Positions 47,010 to 59,867 are shown, numbered from the stretch's first letter. The stretch: 64,000 nucleotides of DNA from Chaunax sp. Z400 (GCA_037577475.1 CM075183.1:18619781-18683780), one strand, 5' to 3'. Numbers and translations are program-made. Notes: generated by a model from the sequence alone, not told the origin.

Positions 47010-47330
47010 TGGGTAAAAAGGCCTAAGAGGTGACTTGACAGATAAAATTCAGACCAAACCCCAGTAAAAGCATACTAATAAAAGTGTATTTAAAAGAGGA
47101 TAAAAACCAAGCCAGTCTGATCTCAGGGAGATTGTTCCAAAGTGTGGGGGCCCTGATCGAGAAAGTCTTGGCTGAGGACCTCAGGTTACAACCAGGCACG
47201 TAAAGTGTCAGGAGATCGGAGATATATTTGGGAGCGAGACTAAATCGGGCCTTAAAAGTTATCAATAAAATCGTTAAATCATTTCTAAAATAACCCGGAA
47301 ACCAATGAAGAGAAAAGGTAAAGAAACACT
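47010..47330 (-). pseudogene. LINE ORF2 C-terminal remnant, unit 5
   Basis: Copy of 25150-25460. Confidence 0.7.
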
Positions 47331-48181
47331 ACCGAAAATGTGACTCTAGCTTTTTTGTAACCTGTTTTTTTGTTTTTGTTTTTATTTTAATTGTGTTGCA
47401 TGCATCAAATTCAGATTGAGCATATATTTATTAAAAAACAAAGTTTATCAGTTTGTACATTAATTTTCTTGTCTTTCGTTTGTATTCCATTGCATTTAGG
47501 TTGAAAACTATTTTGTAAATCATTGCATTCTATTTTCATTGACATTTTATATAATGTCCCAACTTTTTCAGATGATGATCAGCAGGATGATATTAATTCT
47601 CTGTGCCTTCCAGCATTATTAAATATCACTGTAAAAAATAACCATTGTGGTGTGACAATACTCTGATTAACATTTGATTAGGTTTCAGCACAAATATGAC
47701 ACCTACTTTCAATAAACATGGTAATTTGATGAAGATCCGAAGAGCTTTATCATCACGATTATAGTAATAAATACCTGGGAAAGGCTCAAGGATGATGGTG
47801 GTCACGATCAAGAAGCACTGGAAGCGGGAAACGAGCAGCTCTCTCCTGTGTTTAATTAAGAAGTTGTGTTGACCCATCCATCTTCCTTGAAAGCTTCTTG
47901 ACACTGACCTCATCTGTTCCTACCCAACAGGTACAGCATGTTGTTTACACACAGATCAGAGGCGGGTGTCATGTCTGTACTCTCGCACATACAGTACAGT
48001 AGTAAAATATATGTGTGGCTGTGTACGTTTCAGTTCAGTTCAAAGTTCCGTCAGATAGAATTTAATGTGAGCCATGAAACATGACCTGATTCCAGGTGAT
48101 GCATCCGTAATGCACTGTGTGAAAAAGGTCACAGCCACAAACGCATGAATTGTAATTGATCTTTGAATATTTTTCTGACAG

Positions 48182-48356
48182 ACCTGGGTTCAGCGGTGGC
48201 CATGATGGCTGGTGTGGGACAAATCCAGGGGGTGGTGCGTTTCCTGCAGCTGTCTGAGGAGCGTTGCCTGATTGATGGGACCATTGATGGTTTGGAGCCT
48301 GGACCTCACGGCCTCCATGTCCACTCCCTGGGGGATCTGACACAGGACTGCCTCAG
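48182..48356 (+). pseudogene. Orphan ccs exon 4, copy in unit 5
   Basis: As in unit 4: acceptor and GT donor intact, reads like the real exon apart from AMMAG for AMVAG. No neighbouring ccs exons. Confidence 0.9.
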
Positions 48357-49421
48357 GTAGGATGGCCGTATCATGAAAACTTGGCTCTGTTAATGTTTTC
48401 TAGTATTTATGACTATATTTTACTACGATTGTACTCCAAGTGTATTGCAGTATACAGTATTTCAAGGTGAACCACCAGGGAAATAATACTTTCCACTCTG
48501 TTATTTCAAAATCTACATTTTCCTTTTAATGTCATGCTCAGTGATCCTCAACATAAAAATACAAAATCTCTCTTCACCCAAAGTATCTGGAACTTTTAGT
48601 CCCAGGATATACTTTTCAAGGAACTGAAAGGTTCTTCCGGCTCATTGTTGTCCAAAAGCAAATATTAGGTTATGTAGTTCACGACGTATAAAAAAGAAAG
48701 CTGCCGCTAGTTTTGCATGTTATCTTTGTGCGTGACTGTACAACGCAGACCATGCTGTGCTGTGCCTGGTCAGTGGTGACCTTGAAGTCAAAAGCTAACC
48801 TCAACATGTACAGTTCCAGGATCAGATATTCACATGTGCAGCCAGGGGATCCACTAAAGACAGACAATGTACAGGTACTTGACTAAAATACACTGGACTA
48901 ACTCGCCATACAAATGGGGGCAGATCTGGGCCACTTTTAGCTGCATTCACACTGAACAAAACCTGGATTAGCTTGTTCACTTTAAATCCATGAGGGTGTA
49001 TGTGTGACTAAAAAGAGCTTGGGATAGAGTCAGATTCATTCCAGAGTGAAAGGGCAGGATGGTTTAAATTATTGAGGGGTGGTAGGGGGCATCTTGAAGG
49101 AGTGTATGCTCAGTTGGGGGTTTTTTTTCAACATGGAGTGTCGGTGTACAGTTACATCATTGTTGTCGTAGCAAACTTCAGAGCCATACAATGCAGTCCG
49201 ATGTCTCCTGTAAAAAGTGCTGCCAACGTTTGATCTCTATCAACACGTATTTTTCTGCTGGGGCATCGTGTGCACCGTTTAGGTCTACATATTATATTGT
49301 CCAGATGCAGAATCTGTCTTGTCATGGCGATGAATAAGCTTACATTTTTTCCCCCAAGTGTTCACTCACTGTCCTTTTTCCATTTTTTCTGAGGGCTGAA
49401 AATAAAAACTTGAATATAAAC

Positions 49422-49478
49422 TTTATATATATATATATATACATGCATATATACATATATACATGTATGTATATATAT

Positions 49479-49520
<42 letters not shown>

Positions 49521-49521
49521 G

Positions 49522-49559
<38 letters not shown>

Positions 49560-49739
49560 CATATGTATATATGTATATATGTATGTATATATATGTATAC
49601 ATATATGTATACATATATATGTATATATATGTATATATGTATATATGTATGTATATATGTATATATATGTATATGTATATATGTATATATGTGTATATAT
49701 ATGTATATATGTATATATATGTGTATATATATATATATT

Positions 49740-49789
<50 letters not shown>
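49422..49789. repeat. (TA)n/GTATATAT microsatellite, unit 5
   Basis: Homologous to 27565-27955 with a different internal order of units. Its right edge joins GGCAACAGCAGGTGGCGC directly, so about 85 bp present in units 3 and 4 are missing. Confidence 0.95.
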
Positions 49790-49791
<2 letters not shown>

Positions 49792-51419
49792 CAACAGCAG
49801 GTGGCGCTATGAGTGGAAAAACATCAGGAGGATGAGCCATAACAGAGAGAAATAGGGTGATTAGGGAAACCACAGCTGGGTTTTAGACATATAATGAGGG
49901 TTGTATACAGTAAATGTTATTAGAACAGCATTCATACAGAGTGGAAAGATTCAGATGTGTTAATATCATAATCCATGTGGGACATCAAAATATAGAAGAT
50001 GGTGTTGGGGTACCACTGCAAGGAAGTGTAATATGGTGAGTGGATTTTACTTCACATTATTCTTAATAGGGATTTGTTGAAAAAGCTCTAATGATCGGAT
50101 GTTTGGTGTGGATTTTTACTTGCGCTAAGGAGGCCATGTTTTTGCCAGGGTTGATTTGATTGTCTGTTTTCAGGGTGATTCAAAAAGTTCTGTTCCAAGG
50201 AACAGTCAATTAGATTTTGGTGGTGATCTGGATCATCGTCTGGATCCAGAATGTTTGTAAAGGATTCTTTACTATTGTGGTATAGTGGAATTAGAAAAAT
50301 TTGTCTGAATTTAAAAGGCTCATGGAAAATTCACTAATGTGAGATAAATAAATCATAATGATACAGACTTGAACAAATACCAGATTGTAGCTGAAACTGT
50401 GTTGATTCAGGTTGGTGTCAAATTTGACGAACCTTAAAACATTATTGATTTAGATCCTGAAGAAAACCACCATTCGTGAAATATTGTTTTCTTGAATAAC
50501 TATCAAAAAAATAAAGATGCCAGTGTGATTCCAGATTCTATTTTTATTATGAGGGTCAAATGGGACTATTGGTTTTAGGTGACATGACACAATGGGCTGC
50601 CATGGCAGAGGTTCTGTCTATTTACAGACCTGACCTGTAAGCACATGGAGTGTGATTAAACACACAACACTGACTTATTACATAACTAACTGCAGAATCC
50701 CTACAGAATAAAACCCAACTGTGGTTCCACTGTTCAATCTTTGTCCGTCTGTCTGCTGTCACTCTGCCTCTTGTTGTTTTTGCTTTGACTCATGGCGCCA
50801 TCTGCTGTTGTGGAGGGTGAAGTAATCAGGACATTTGAGAGAAAATTCTCAACATAATGGAAAAAATCATGCCAACAGTCAGGTGATATTTTGGTTGGTT
50901 GTTTTCTACCTGAAGGAGGTCCTATTTTCAATTGGCTCTGTTGGTTTGTTTCCCCCCCGGGATTACAGAAAAACCACATGATGGATTTTCATGGAACTTG
51001 GAGGGAGGGACAAGGAAGAACACATAAAATTTTGGAGTAGATCCGATGAAGGAGTCAAGTTTTCCCCCTTTATTTACCATTTTAGGGAGCTCTGTGGTTG
51101 CTGGCGTTTGGATTGGGGTTTAATTTAATTATAAAGGAATGTTGGGTCTTGGTGGAGGTATGTGCTCTACTGACTGCCATTCTAGCTTTGTCTTTATTAT
51201 GCATTATTGATTTTTTTCTATCTTTGTTAGTGAATCATTGTAAAACAAAATTTATTCGTTGAATTTTGTCAGCAAAGTAGCACCACCAGATCCACCAGAG
51301 GGCCAGTTCCACTTCCTGCTCTAATATTCAGAATAATCCAAGTCAGTGCACATCTGAATAAATCTGCGTTGAAAAAGGAAATGTGTTCAGTCACAGATGA
51401 ATGGAAATCATTCAAACCT

Positions 51420-52023
51420 TATTTGTCCTGTTTACCATTTCAAAGCTTTGGGGCCTCTAGCTCTGATTGTCCTTAGCCTTAGAGCCCCATCACCCACCTC
51501 AATGCTTCAACTCAATCAACACAGACAAAAACATAAATAAAGGACGGAAATAAATGATGAGCTCATTATAGTGGCAGCAATTGCCAAGTATGCTACTTTC
51601 ACGCCATTTCCATGAATATTTTCTATTTTATTTACAAACTACAACACAAAAGCTCAGCAGATCCCAAAAGAAAGAAAGAGAATCACAGTTTAATTTTCGA
51701 GTGAAACAAAAATAAATACATGAATAATAAACAGCTTTCTATGCCAATTTAAGGAAGAAAAAAAAAGGCAGACAACTTAGTGACCATTAGTGAAAGAAGT
51801 GGAACAGACAGGCAAGTGAGTCATCCGATCAAAAGAGTACGGAGAGGATCATAAATTAACATTTGAGGGTGAAGAGATCAATCAGTTTAATTGATAATAC
51901 GAAATAAATTATGAGAAAGTCCAACCAATATCTGTAATATTGCAGTGAAATTGGGAAATAATCCAACAAAAAGGTTAAAATTCAGTTCTTTGTTATAGAA
52001 TGTTAATTTACCCACGACAATAA
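51420..52023. repeat. Flank block A, third copy, truncated
   Basis: Matches 1-604 until CCCACGACAATAAC, where the pentanucleotide array starts. The remaining 320 bp of block A are absent. Confidence 0.9.
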
Positions 52024-52107
52024 CATCTCATCTCATCTCATCTCATCTCATCTCATCTCATCTCATCTCATCTCATCTCATCTCATCTCATCTCATCTCA
52101 TCTCATC
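52024..52107. repeat. (ATCTC)n microsatellite
   Basis: About 16-17 perfect units of ATCTC on the plus strand. Sits exactly at the breakpoint of block A homology; the sequence to its right up to 52340 is unique in the window. Confidence 0.95.
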
Positions 52108-52734
52108 AGCTTTAAATGTAATATGTTAGCCTCACAATAGGCCAGATATCACCACTTCCCTACTGATTTCTGGTCACATATAACAGGTTTGCTTCAAAGA
52201 ACCACTTTCACCCAAAACCCTCTTCGATCCACAGTGACTGGGCATGCAGAGGGGTGCAATTAAGCCAAATCCCAGTGTCAATTTCTCCCATTATAGTTTC
52301 TGCCAACCCTGATGCTGTTTCACAAATCAAACAGAGGAATGATTTAAGTTCAGGTCCGGTTATGGGTAACCCCTTTCCCCTTTTTTTCACATTAATTTTT
52401 ATTAGAAACCCATATTTTTCTGAATGATGTACTTGTTTCCCAAACCCTGAAACATCCATGCACAATTGTCTTCAGAGTCAGGGTAGAGCTATGCAGTCTG
52501 TTGGGTACTCAGATTTTATCCTGGTCTCTATTTTTCAGTTGATGAGGCCTGAGTCTGTGAGGATTTAGTTGTTTACTTTGGGTTCCTTTGAAAGTCTGCA
52601 TCATGCTTTTTGGTGGAGGTGGACCCTGTTTGTGATACAGGACCAGGGCTTTCAGGAGACAGTTGGGTGCCTTTCCCTTAAGGATGCAAAGACACAACAT
52701 GCCCCACCACTTGGGGTGGTGAATGCTGTGTAGG

Positions 52735-53854
52735 CTAGAGTTGATGGACTTGACAATAACGCAGTAATTGGGAATGAAGGAGCATCTGTGAATAATGGAT
52801 TGGGGGAGTGACAAGCTTGAGGCAGAGCTCCTGGTCCTGACTTGACAACCCATGGCTAAAATTTGCTGGAAGATCGTATCCCATAATCTCGATTTCTCTG
52901 CTTGGATTCCAGGGGCGGAGATTTTTGTTTTTAATCTGTGCGGATGAACGAAGGGCCGTCTGCCCGTTGAAGCAGCTTCTCATCAGCCTCTCCTGGGCCT
53001 GCCGAAGGGCTTGTACCTCCTTTTGTACACAGGCTGGACCCAGAGCTAAAATTTGGCGCCACAAGGAGGCATTGAAGTAGTCATAAAGCTGTGCATCTAA
53101 AGAATTCCAGGCACGGATCTTTGAAGCTAGACCTGGTGTCAGCCTCTGCTTTGAGTTTTCCTTCCGCATGTGTACCTTAAAATAAAGAATGTCGTCCAGA
53201 TCCCAGGAGAGGAGATGGCGAAGGACAATCAGCGACTCATCAAAGTAATCAGCAATCATCACCAGGGAGAAACTCTGCTCCACCTCTGCCAAAAAAGCCT
53301 CCACATATGCTGTATCTGTTGCTGGGCGATCCTTGTCTTTGCCCAAGTCGAAGGCCAGGTGATTGTGTGCATATATAGAGTCCTTCTCATTTGGGCGGTA
53401 GTAGAGCCATGGGTCTGCTAAGAAAGCCTCCAGGGAACGATTGGGGACCCTGCTGAAGCTACGACAGAAGTTAAAGTAGTAATTGAATGCAGAGTCAAAC
53501 ATGGAGCTGGGCTCTCTTATGATTGTGATATAAATTGTGTCGTTGGGCATCAGACGTTGCAGCTCCATTCTGTTGAAGCGCATATTGTTAGCTATGATGT
53601 TTGGTGGTACTGTGTGTGGATGGACAAAGCGAGTGTTGAAGGAGTTTGGGTAGCAGAACTGGTTACCACAGGACTCTATTGGCAACGCCACTGTTAGGTT
53701 GTGGCGCTCTGCAAAGCGGAAAATCAGATTCTGCATGGTGGTGCTGGCTGTTTTGTGGGTCTTGAGGAAGGCCACATTTGTGTGTTTAGGTTTCTGGGCC
53801 AGGACAGGGTGGGAACGGAGGGAAGGACAACCAAAGTAGAAGGCATCCATGGTC
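52735..53854 (-). CDS. gal3st3: gal3st3-like gene 6, large catalytic exon
   Basis: Sixth sulfotransferase, nearest to ccs; spliced to 56070-56152 it gives 400 residues ending HQL. PAPS loops FLKTHKTAST and REPSSMFDSAFNYY are intact. Two positions conserved across the family have changed: the His of the NHMRF motif is Asn (NNMRF, residue 118), and the LN before the basic loop is VH (YFKVHMRKEN, residue 256). The frame is open and the splice sites intact, so this is either a live gene with altered catalysis or a recently silenced enzyme. By position beside ccs it may be the ancestral member. Confidence 0.88.
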
Positions 53855-54457
53855 CTGGAAAAAAGAAACAGAAAAAAGAGCATGTAATTATGTATTTGAA
53901 GTTTGAAGCACCATAAAATAGTGATATTACAGGCGTATTTGCACAGACACTGGATAGATATTTAAAAAAAACTGAGGACAGGAGAGAAGTCGTAGAATAA
54001 TAAAGGAAAAATGAGTTTACAGGAAACTAAAAAAAGAATAGACGGATAAAAGGGAACAGACAGTGAGGTATGGTAAAGCACCTTCATGGTGGATTTACTG
54101 TCAGAGCAAGTTAAAAGTTAAAGACAAATATTAAGATGATCATAACTATGTCATTGCTTTTTTTTAAAATACATTTACATCATGTACATGGACCTATTTG
54201 TGCTCAGATGCAACATATGGTCTAAAATTCTACAGAGTGGTTTGGAAATTTTAGTCTGGAAAAGAATTTTGAAATGGAAAATATGTAGGAACCCTGTTAG
54301 TACCAGAGGTAGAGATGTAAACTCTTTTTACTCAGAGATCGGCGCGTAGAGAAGACCCTTCTCTGCAGCGGTTTAACGTTGCACCAATGTGTGATTTTTA
54401 AATAGCATGCCGACATTCCTCATTTTTAGGTTATGTATGCGTCGAGCAGCGCTTCAC

Positions 54458-55855
54458 CCTCTGACACCTGGACAATAACAACACCTATGCTAGAATGCTG
54501 TTCATAGACTTCAGCTCAGCATTCAACACCATCATCCCCTCCAAACTCATCACCAAAATCCATGACCTGGGCATCAACACCGCCCTCTGCAACTGGATAC
54601 TGGACTTCTTAACTAACAGACCCCAGTCTGTTAGGATAAACAACCAAACCTCCTCTACCCTCATCCTGAACACCGGCGTGCCACAGGGCTGTGTGCTGAG
54701 CCTTCTGCTCTACTCCCTCTTCACACACGACTGCACACCTGTCTATGGTTCCAATACCATTATCAAGTTTGCAGATGACACCACGGTGGTCGGCCTCATC
54801 AGTGACAATGATGAGTCAGCCTATAGAGAGGAGGTGCAGCACCTAGCAGCGTGGTGCGCTGACAACAATCTGACACTGAACACCAGTAAAACCAAAGAGC
54901 TCATTGTGGACTTCAGGAAGATCAAAGGTGGCACACACCCCCCCCCATTCACATCAACGGGGCTGAGGGAGAACGTGTCGCCAGCTTTAAACTCCTGGGA
55001 GTCCACATCTCTGAGGATCTTTCCTGGACCCACAACACTCGACCCTGATCCGGAAGGCCCAACAGCGTCTCTTCTTCCTGAGGACACTGAGGAAAGCCCA
55101 TCTGTCTCCTCTGATCCTGGTGAACTTCTACCGCTGCACTGTTGAGAGCATCCTCACCAACTGCATCACAGTGTGGTACAACAGCTGCTCTGTCTGGGAC
55201 CACAAAGCACTGCAAAAGGTGGTGAAAACCGCCCGGCGCATCATCGGTTCCTCACTCCCCACCATTGAGGACACCGACCGCAAGCGTTGTCTGAGGAGGG
55301 CACATAACATCGTCAGGGACAGCTCTCACCCCGGCCACAGACTGTTCACCCTCCTTCCATCTGGGAGACGCTACAGGTCTCTACGCACAGGGACCAGCAG
55401 GTTCAGGAACAGCTTCTACCCTGTGGCTGTTACCCTGCTGAACCGTGCTCCATAACCCCACCCTCCCCACCCCCAGGCCACATCCCTGAATCACTTGCAC
55501 CTGACATTTGCACTACCTGCATATACCGTACATATGGTATCCTGTATATAGTATAGTGTAAATATGTATAGTGTAAATATAATGTACATACATTGTCTAT
55601 ATTGTTTCCATATCCACTTACTTATCTCTTATAGTTTAGTCATATCCATATTTCAATATCATATTATACTCATATCAGCCCCGTATTTATTTGTACATAT
55701 CAACACTGTATATATGTACATTATGCACTTTCTCTGCACTTTTCTGCTTCTATTGCACTTCTGGATTGATGCCAACTGCATTTCGTTGTCACTGTACTGA
55801 ACTTTTACTATGATCAATGACAATAAAGTTGAATCTGATCTGATCTGATCTCATC
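54458..55855 (+). mobile_element. LINE in the gal3st3-6 intron
   Basis: Same insertion as 22345-23735. A different C-run length near 54938-54946 joins frames, so one frame runs from 54495 to 55145, but out of register after the C-run. Tail TGATCT then TGATCTCATCTC. Confidence 0.85.
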
Positions 55856-56069
55856 TCTCACTGACTCGGTCTTTTATACAAACTGGCCCTGTTACTGCCT
55901 CCCCTTCCGAGGCGAAATAACAATAACCCTCCATTACACCTTTATAACTTCTGTACAGAACGTTGAGGCCACAACAGTCTCGCCTCGAACAGGCTGTGTA
56001 AAAAGGGGCAATAGAGAATATAGAGTTAACGCAAGTGCATGCTTGCATTGACGTATTTCAATCACTCAC

Positions 56070-56152
56070 CTACTCCTAAGGCTGTCATGGTACAGCAGGT
56101 AACTGACAGTAGAGATGGCAACAATGAGCAGAAATATCTTCTTCTGATTCAT
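56070..56152 (-). CDS. gal3st3: gal3st3-like gene 6, first coding exon (signal anchor)
   Basis: Identical in protein to copies 3 and 4 (MNQKKIFLLIVAISTVSYLL, then YHDSLRS). Donor GTGAGT, phase 2, and the same leader acceptor. Confidence 0.85.
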
Positions 56153-57289
56153 CTGTCTCTGCTTCAGTGAGACTGTGGGAGGTAGAAACACAGAGGTGAA
56201 TAGAGAACGTAGGAAAGAATGAGAACGAGGGCAGGTGGAGATGTAATGAAAAGGCAAAACTGAGGATCTGGGACTTTTCTGTGTGGAGTTTGCATGTTCT
56301 CCCTTAGTCTGCGTGGGTTCTCTCCGGGTTCTCCGGGTTCCTCCCACCACCAAACACATGCAATGTAGGTGAATTGGTGACTCTAAATTGACCATAGGTG
56401 TGAATGGACTGAGAATGTGTTGTTTGTCCTGTAATGACCTGGCAACTTGTCCAGGCTGAACCCAGCCTCCTGCCAAAAGTCAGCTGGGATAGGCTCTGCG
56501 ACCCTACACAGGATGAGGGGTTACAGAAAGTGATTGAAAGTTTCTTTACTCTTTGACCTGTTTTGATTGAACACAGTCCGAATGTTTGGAGATATTTGTG
56601 TTAATCTTTTTCCCTTTTAGAGAAGAAGCCATTTTTGCTATAATATCTCATAATCCATGAAAAATAACCTTCAGTAACTTCATTATTACATAAGCTGGAC
56701 ATCATATAAAATGCAATGCCTTAAATTGGTCCTGCCAAAGTTTTTATTTTATTACTTTTTCACCATGCCAGAGTCAAGTGCTGTCATATCTGTGCCCTCG
56801 TCAGATCATCCTCTGTTTACATTTATTACCTCTAACCCCTACCAGGACGTCTCTTCCAGGATGTACTTCCTGAAACAAATATACAACACAGTGCAATTAC
56901 ATGAATTGGTCCCTTTGTTATGGTTATACATACACAAACAAATAGGAAATTCAGTATGGGCGTCCCTGAGTGACAGTTCCAATAAAGCTGTACGGCTCTA
57001 ATTCAAACATGTACAAAGGAAAGAGAAACAAAGATCATTTCTTGTGTAAATAACTCAAATAAATATTGCATTTAAAAGCAATTCAGATCAATGCAAGGCA
57101 ACAACATGAGTGTACAGTCATGTTTGCAGCTCTATTAGGCTGTACTTAGACACAGTGGTCTACAAAGTACTTTATAAGACAAATATAATAAATGACAAAC
57201 AGCAATAAAATTTATAAGGCTATGTGAAAACTGGTAAAATGAACAATGTAAAGTGATCTTAAAAAAACAGTCACTAAAACAGAGAGTGG

Positions 57290-57610
57290 GTAAAAAGGCC
57301 TAAGAGGTGACTTGACAGATAAAATTCAGACCAAACCCCAGTAAAAGCATACTAATAAAAGTGTATTTAAAAGAGGATAAAAACCAAGCCAGTCTGATCT
57401 CAGGGAGATTGTTCCAAAGTGTGGGGGCCCTGATCGAGAAAGTCTTGGCTGAGGACCTCAGGTTACAACCAGGCACGTAAAGTGTCAGGAGATCGGAGAT
57501 ATATTTGGGAGCGAGACTAAATCGGGCCTTAAAAGTTATCAATAAAATCGTTAAATCATTTCTAAAATAACCCGGAAACCAATGAAGAGAAAAGGTAAAG
57601 AAACACTACC
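57290..57610 (-). pseudogene. LINE ORF2 C-terminal remnant, unit 6
   Basis: Copy of 25150-25460. Shared sequence with the other units stops at about 58206 (GTTTACACAC). Confidence 0.7.
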
Positions 57611-58559
57611 GAAAATGTGACTCTAGCTTTTTTGTAACCTGTTTTTTTGTTTTGTTTCGTTTTTTGCAGGAGCATATATTTATTAAAAAACAAAGTTTAC
57701 CAGTTTGTACATTAATTTTCTTGTCTTTCGTTTGTATTCCATTGCATTTAGGTTGAAAACTATTTTGTAAATCATTGCATTCTGTTTTCATTGACATTTT
57801 ATATAATGTCCCAACTTTTTCAGATGATGATCAGCAGGATGATATTAATTCTCTGTGCCTTCCAGCATTATTAAATATCACTGTAAAAAATAACCATTGT
57901 TGTGTGACAATACTCTGATTAACATTTGATTAGGTTTCAGCACAAATATGACACCTACTTTCAATAAACATGGTAATATGATGAAGATCCGAAGAGCTTT
58001 ATCATCACGATTATAGTAATAAATACCTGGGAAAGGCTCAAGGATGATGGTGGTCACGATCAAGAAGCACTGGAAGCGGGAAACGAGCAGCTCTCTCCTG
58101 TGTTTAATTAAGACGTTGTGTTGACCCATCCATCTTCCTTGAAAGCTTCTTGACACTGACCTCATCTGTTCCTACCCAACAGGATACAGCATGTTGTTTA
58201 CACACTGAGTGGAGCTGTTATACTTGTCAGTAGCAAGTAATTACTTTGTTGAAAATAATTTTTTTATGACCCGTAGATATTATGACCAAAACTATGAAAA
58301 TAGACCAAAATTGGGATAAAACTAAACTTTTTCTTTAACTACCACAACTACATACATAACCCCAACATACATGTATTGTCATGATGGGGAACAGAATGAA
58401 CTTTTCATTACCATCCTGTGAAATGTAACCTTTTCCAGGTTGACCTTTGAAATCAGCACAAAACAGGATCTTTTTTAAACTGCACCATGTTTTAATTCTT
58501 AGTATTTCCTATCATTTTTTTGTATTTATTATTAGAGTATATGTACATCATTCCACTTC

Positions 58560-58883
58560 ATATGCTGCAGCTGACTGGCCATCCATATATGTATGCAGAC
58601 GTTCATTTACAAAACTCTTCTATGGCTGGTCCCCTCATACCTGTGTGCATATTTATGGAGAAGTCAAAACATATATGAACCGCGCTCACAAAATGTCCTG
58701 CACCTGACTGTTCCGCGTGCTCAGACAGAATTAGGGAAAAGAGCTTTTAAAGTTGCTGCTCCCACTACTTGGAATACCCTACAGAAGGACCTAAAACTGC
58801 CAGAGCTGATCTCTGCGAATGATTTTGCTGGGATTCTAAATGGAATAGAATGTGAGACCATTGGTCAGTGTAGTTGTATTTAG
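58560..58883 (+). pseudogene. LINE ORF2 C-terminal fragment in unique DNA
   Basis: A 96-codon frame at 58593 with SQNVLHLTVPRAQTELGKRA and FKVAAPTTWNTLQKDLKL, a standard C-terminal pattern of fish LINE proteins and different from the 25150 type. No RT nearby. 58900-59860 shows no gene; a 140-codon frame at 59469-59891 has no recognisable motif. Confidence 0.65.
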
Positions 58884-59867
58884 TTCGCTTAATTACATGA
58901 GTTTAATATCACTGACTATCATTTTGAAGAGGAGCGGCCAAACTGTCCTCAGATTTCAGAAACGTCCTCTTTCTTAAGCGCTTAAAACACCTTGGTCCTC
59001 AAGAAGATAGAAGAGCAAGAACATGGATAAACATAAACACACACACAAATAAAAGCAATCATGGAAGTAACTCAGTAAATACAGCTGTGCATACGCAAAC
59101 ACATTTACTGCATGCACAAATAAACATATACTCATTCAGAGGCCTGCTGGATTCAAAGGAGTTTGGTTTGTTTGGTTGGCATGCATGAGTGGTGTGTGAA
59201 ATCTGATTACAGTCTTACACAGCTTCCCTCAACAGCAGGACAGTGATGCACTGTTACCGTTGCCTCACTTGCCCCGTCTGGCTGCCATTCAATCAATATT
59301 CCTGTTTTCACTTTGTGGGTCTCTCTGTCTGCATCACTACTCTGTATAATGGTGCTAACAAGCTGGACCTGTGGTCAGATTGACTGTCCTGCAGATTAGA
59401 GGTCACATGTTTGATCACCGCTACAGCTGACATGTGCGCTCTGTCTGGGTGTTTAAGATTACATTTTAATGGAAAAATGTACATGTTCCTGTGGAAACTG
59501 TTTGTCCACCACAACTACAAGTTTAGGGGAAAGTTTTCTGAGCAGCAAAAGACAAGGATGTTGTTTTGAGCAACATGCAGGACTTGGGACCCTGGGGCAG
59601 TCGAACAAATTTCCATGGAAAGTTCAAAATATCAAAAGGCACATCTGCTTATTATGGTTAATATATGTGCAAAGTTCAGTGAAGCTAGTATTTATAGTTA
59701 GCTTGAGAATGAGGATATTTCTGAAATCTGAGGACGGTATGGCTGGTCCTCCTCAAAACGTTAGTTATTCCTTACCGGCTCATTCCTTACTATCCCATCC
59801 ACTCAACGCATTTTCACAAATAGACAAATATTTGGAGATCAGAATTTTATTTTTTCATGAAAACTGT

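Larger units (their letters stand above)
43655..51419. repeat. Segmental duplication unit 5
   Basis: Copy of 21738-29392: intron, LINE, exon 1, LINE C-terminal remnant, orphan ccs exon, AT array and flank. It differs by about 270 extra bases near 50385-50655 and by loss of about 85 bases at the right edge of the AT array. Confidence 0.9.
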
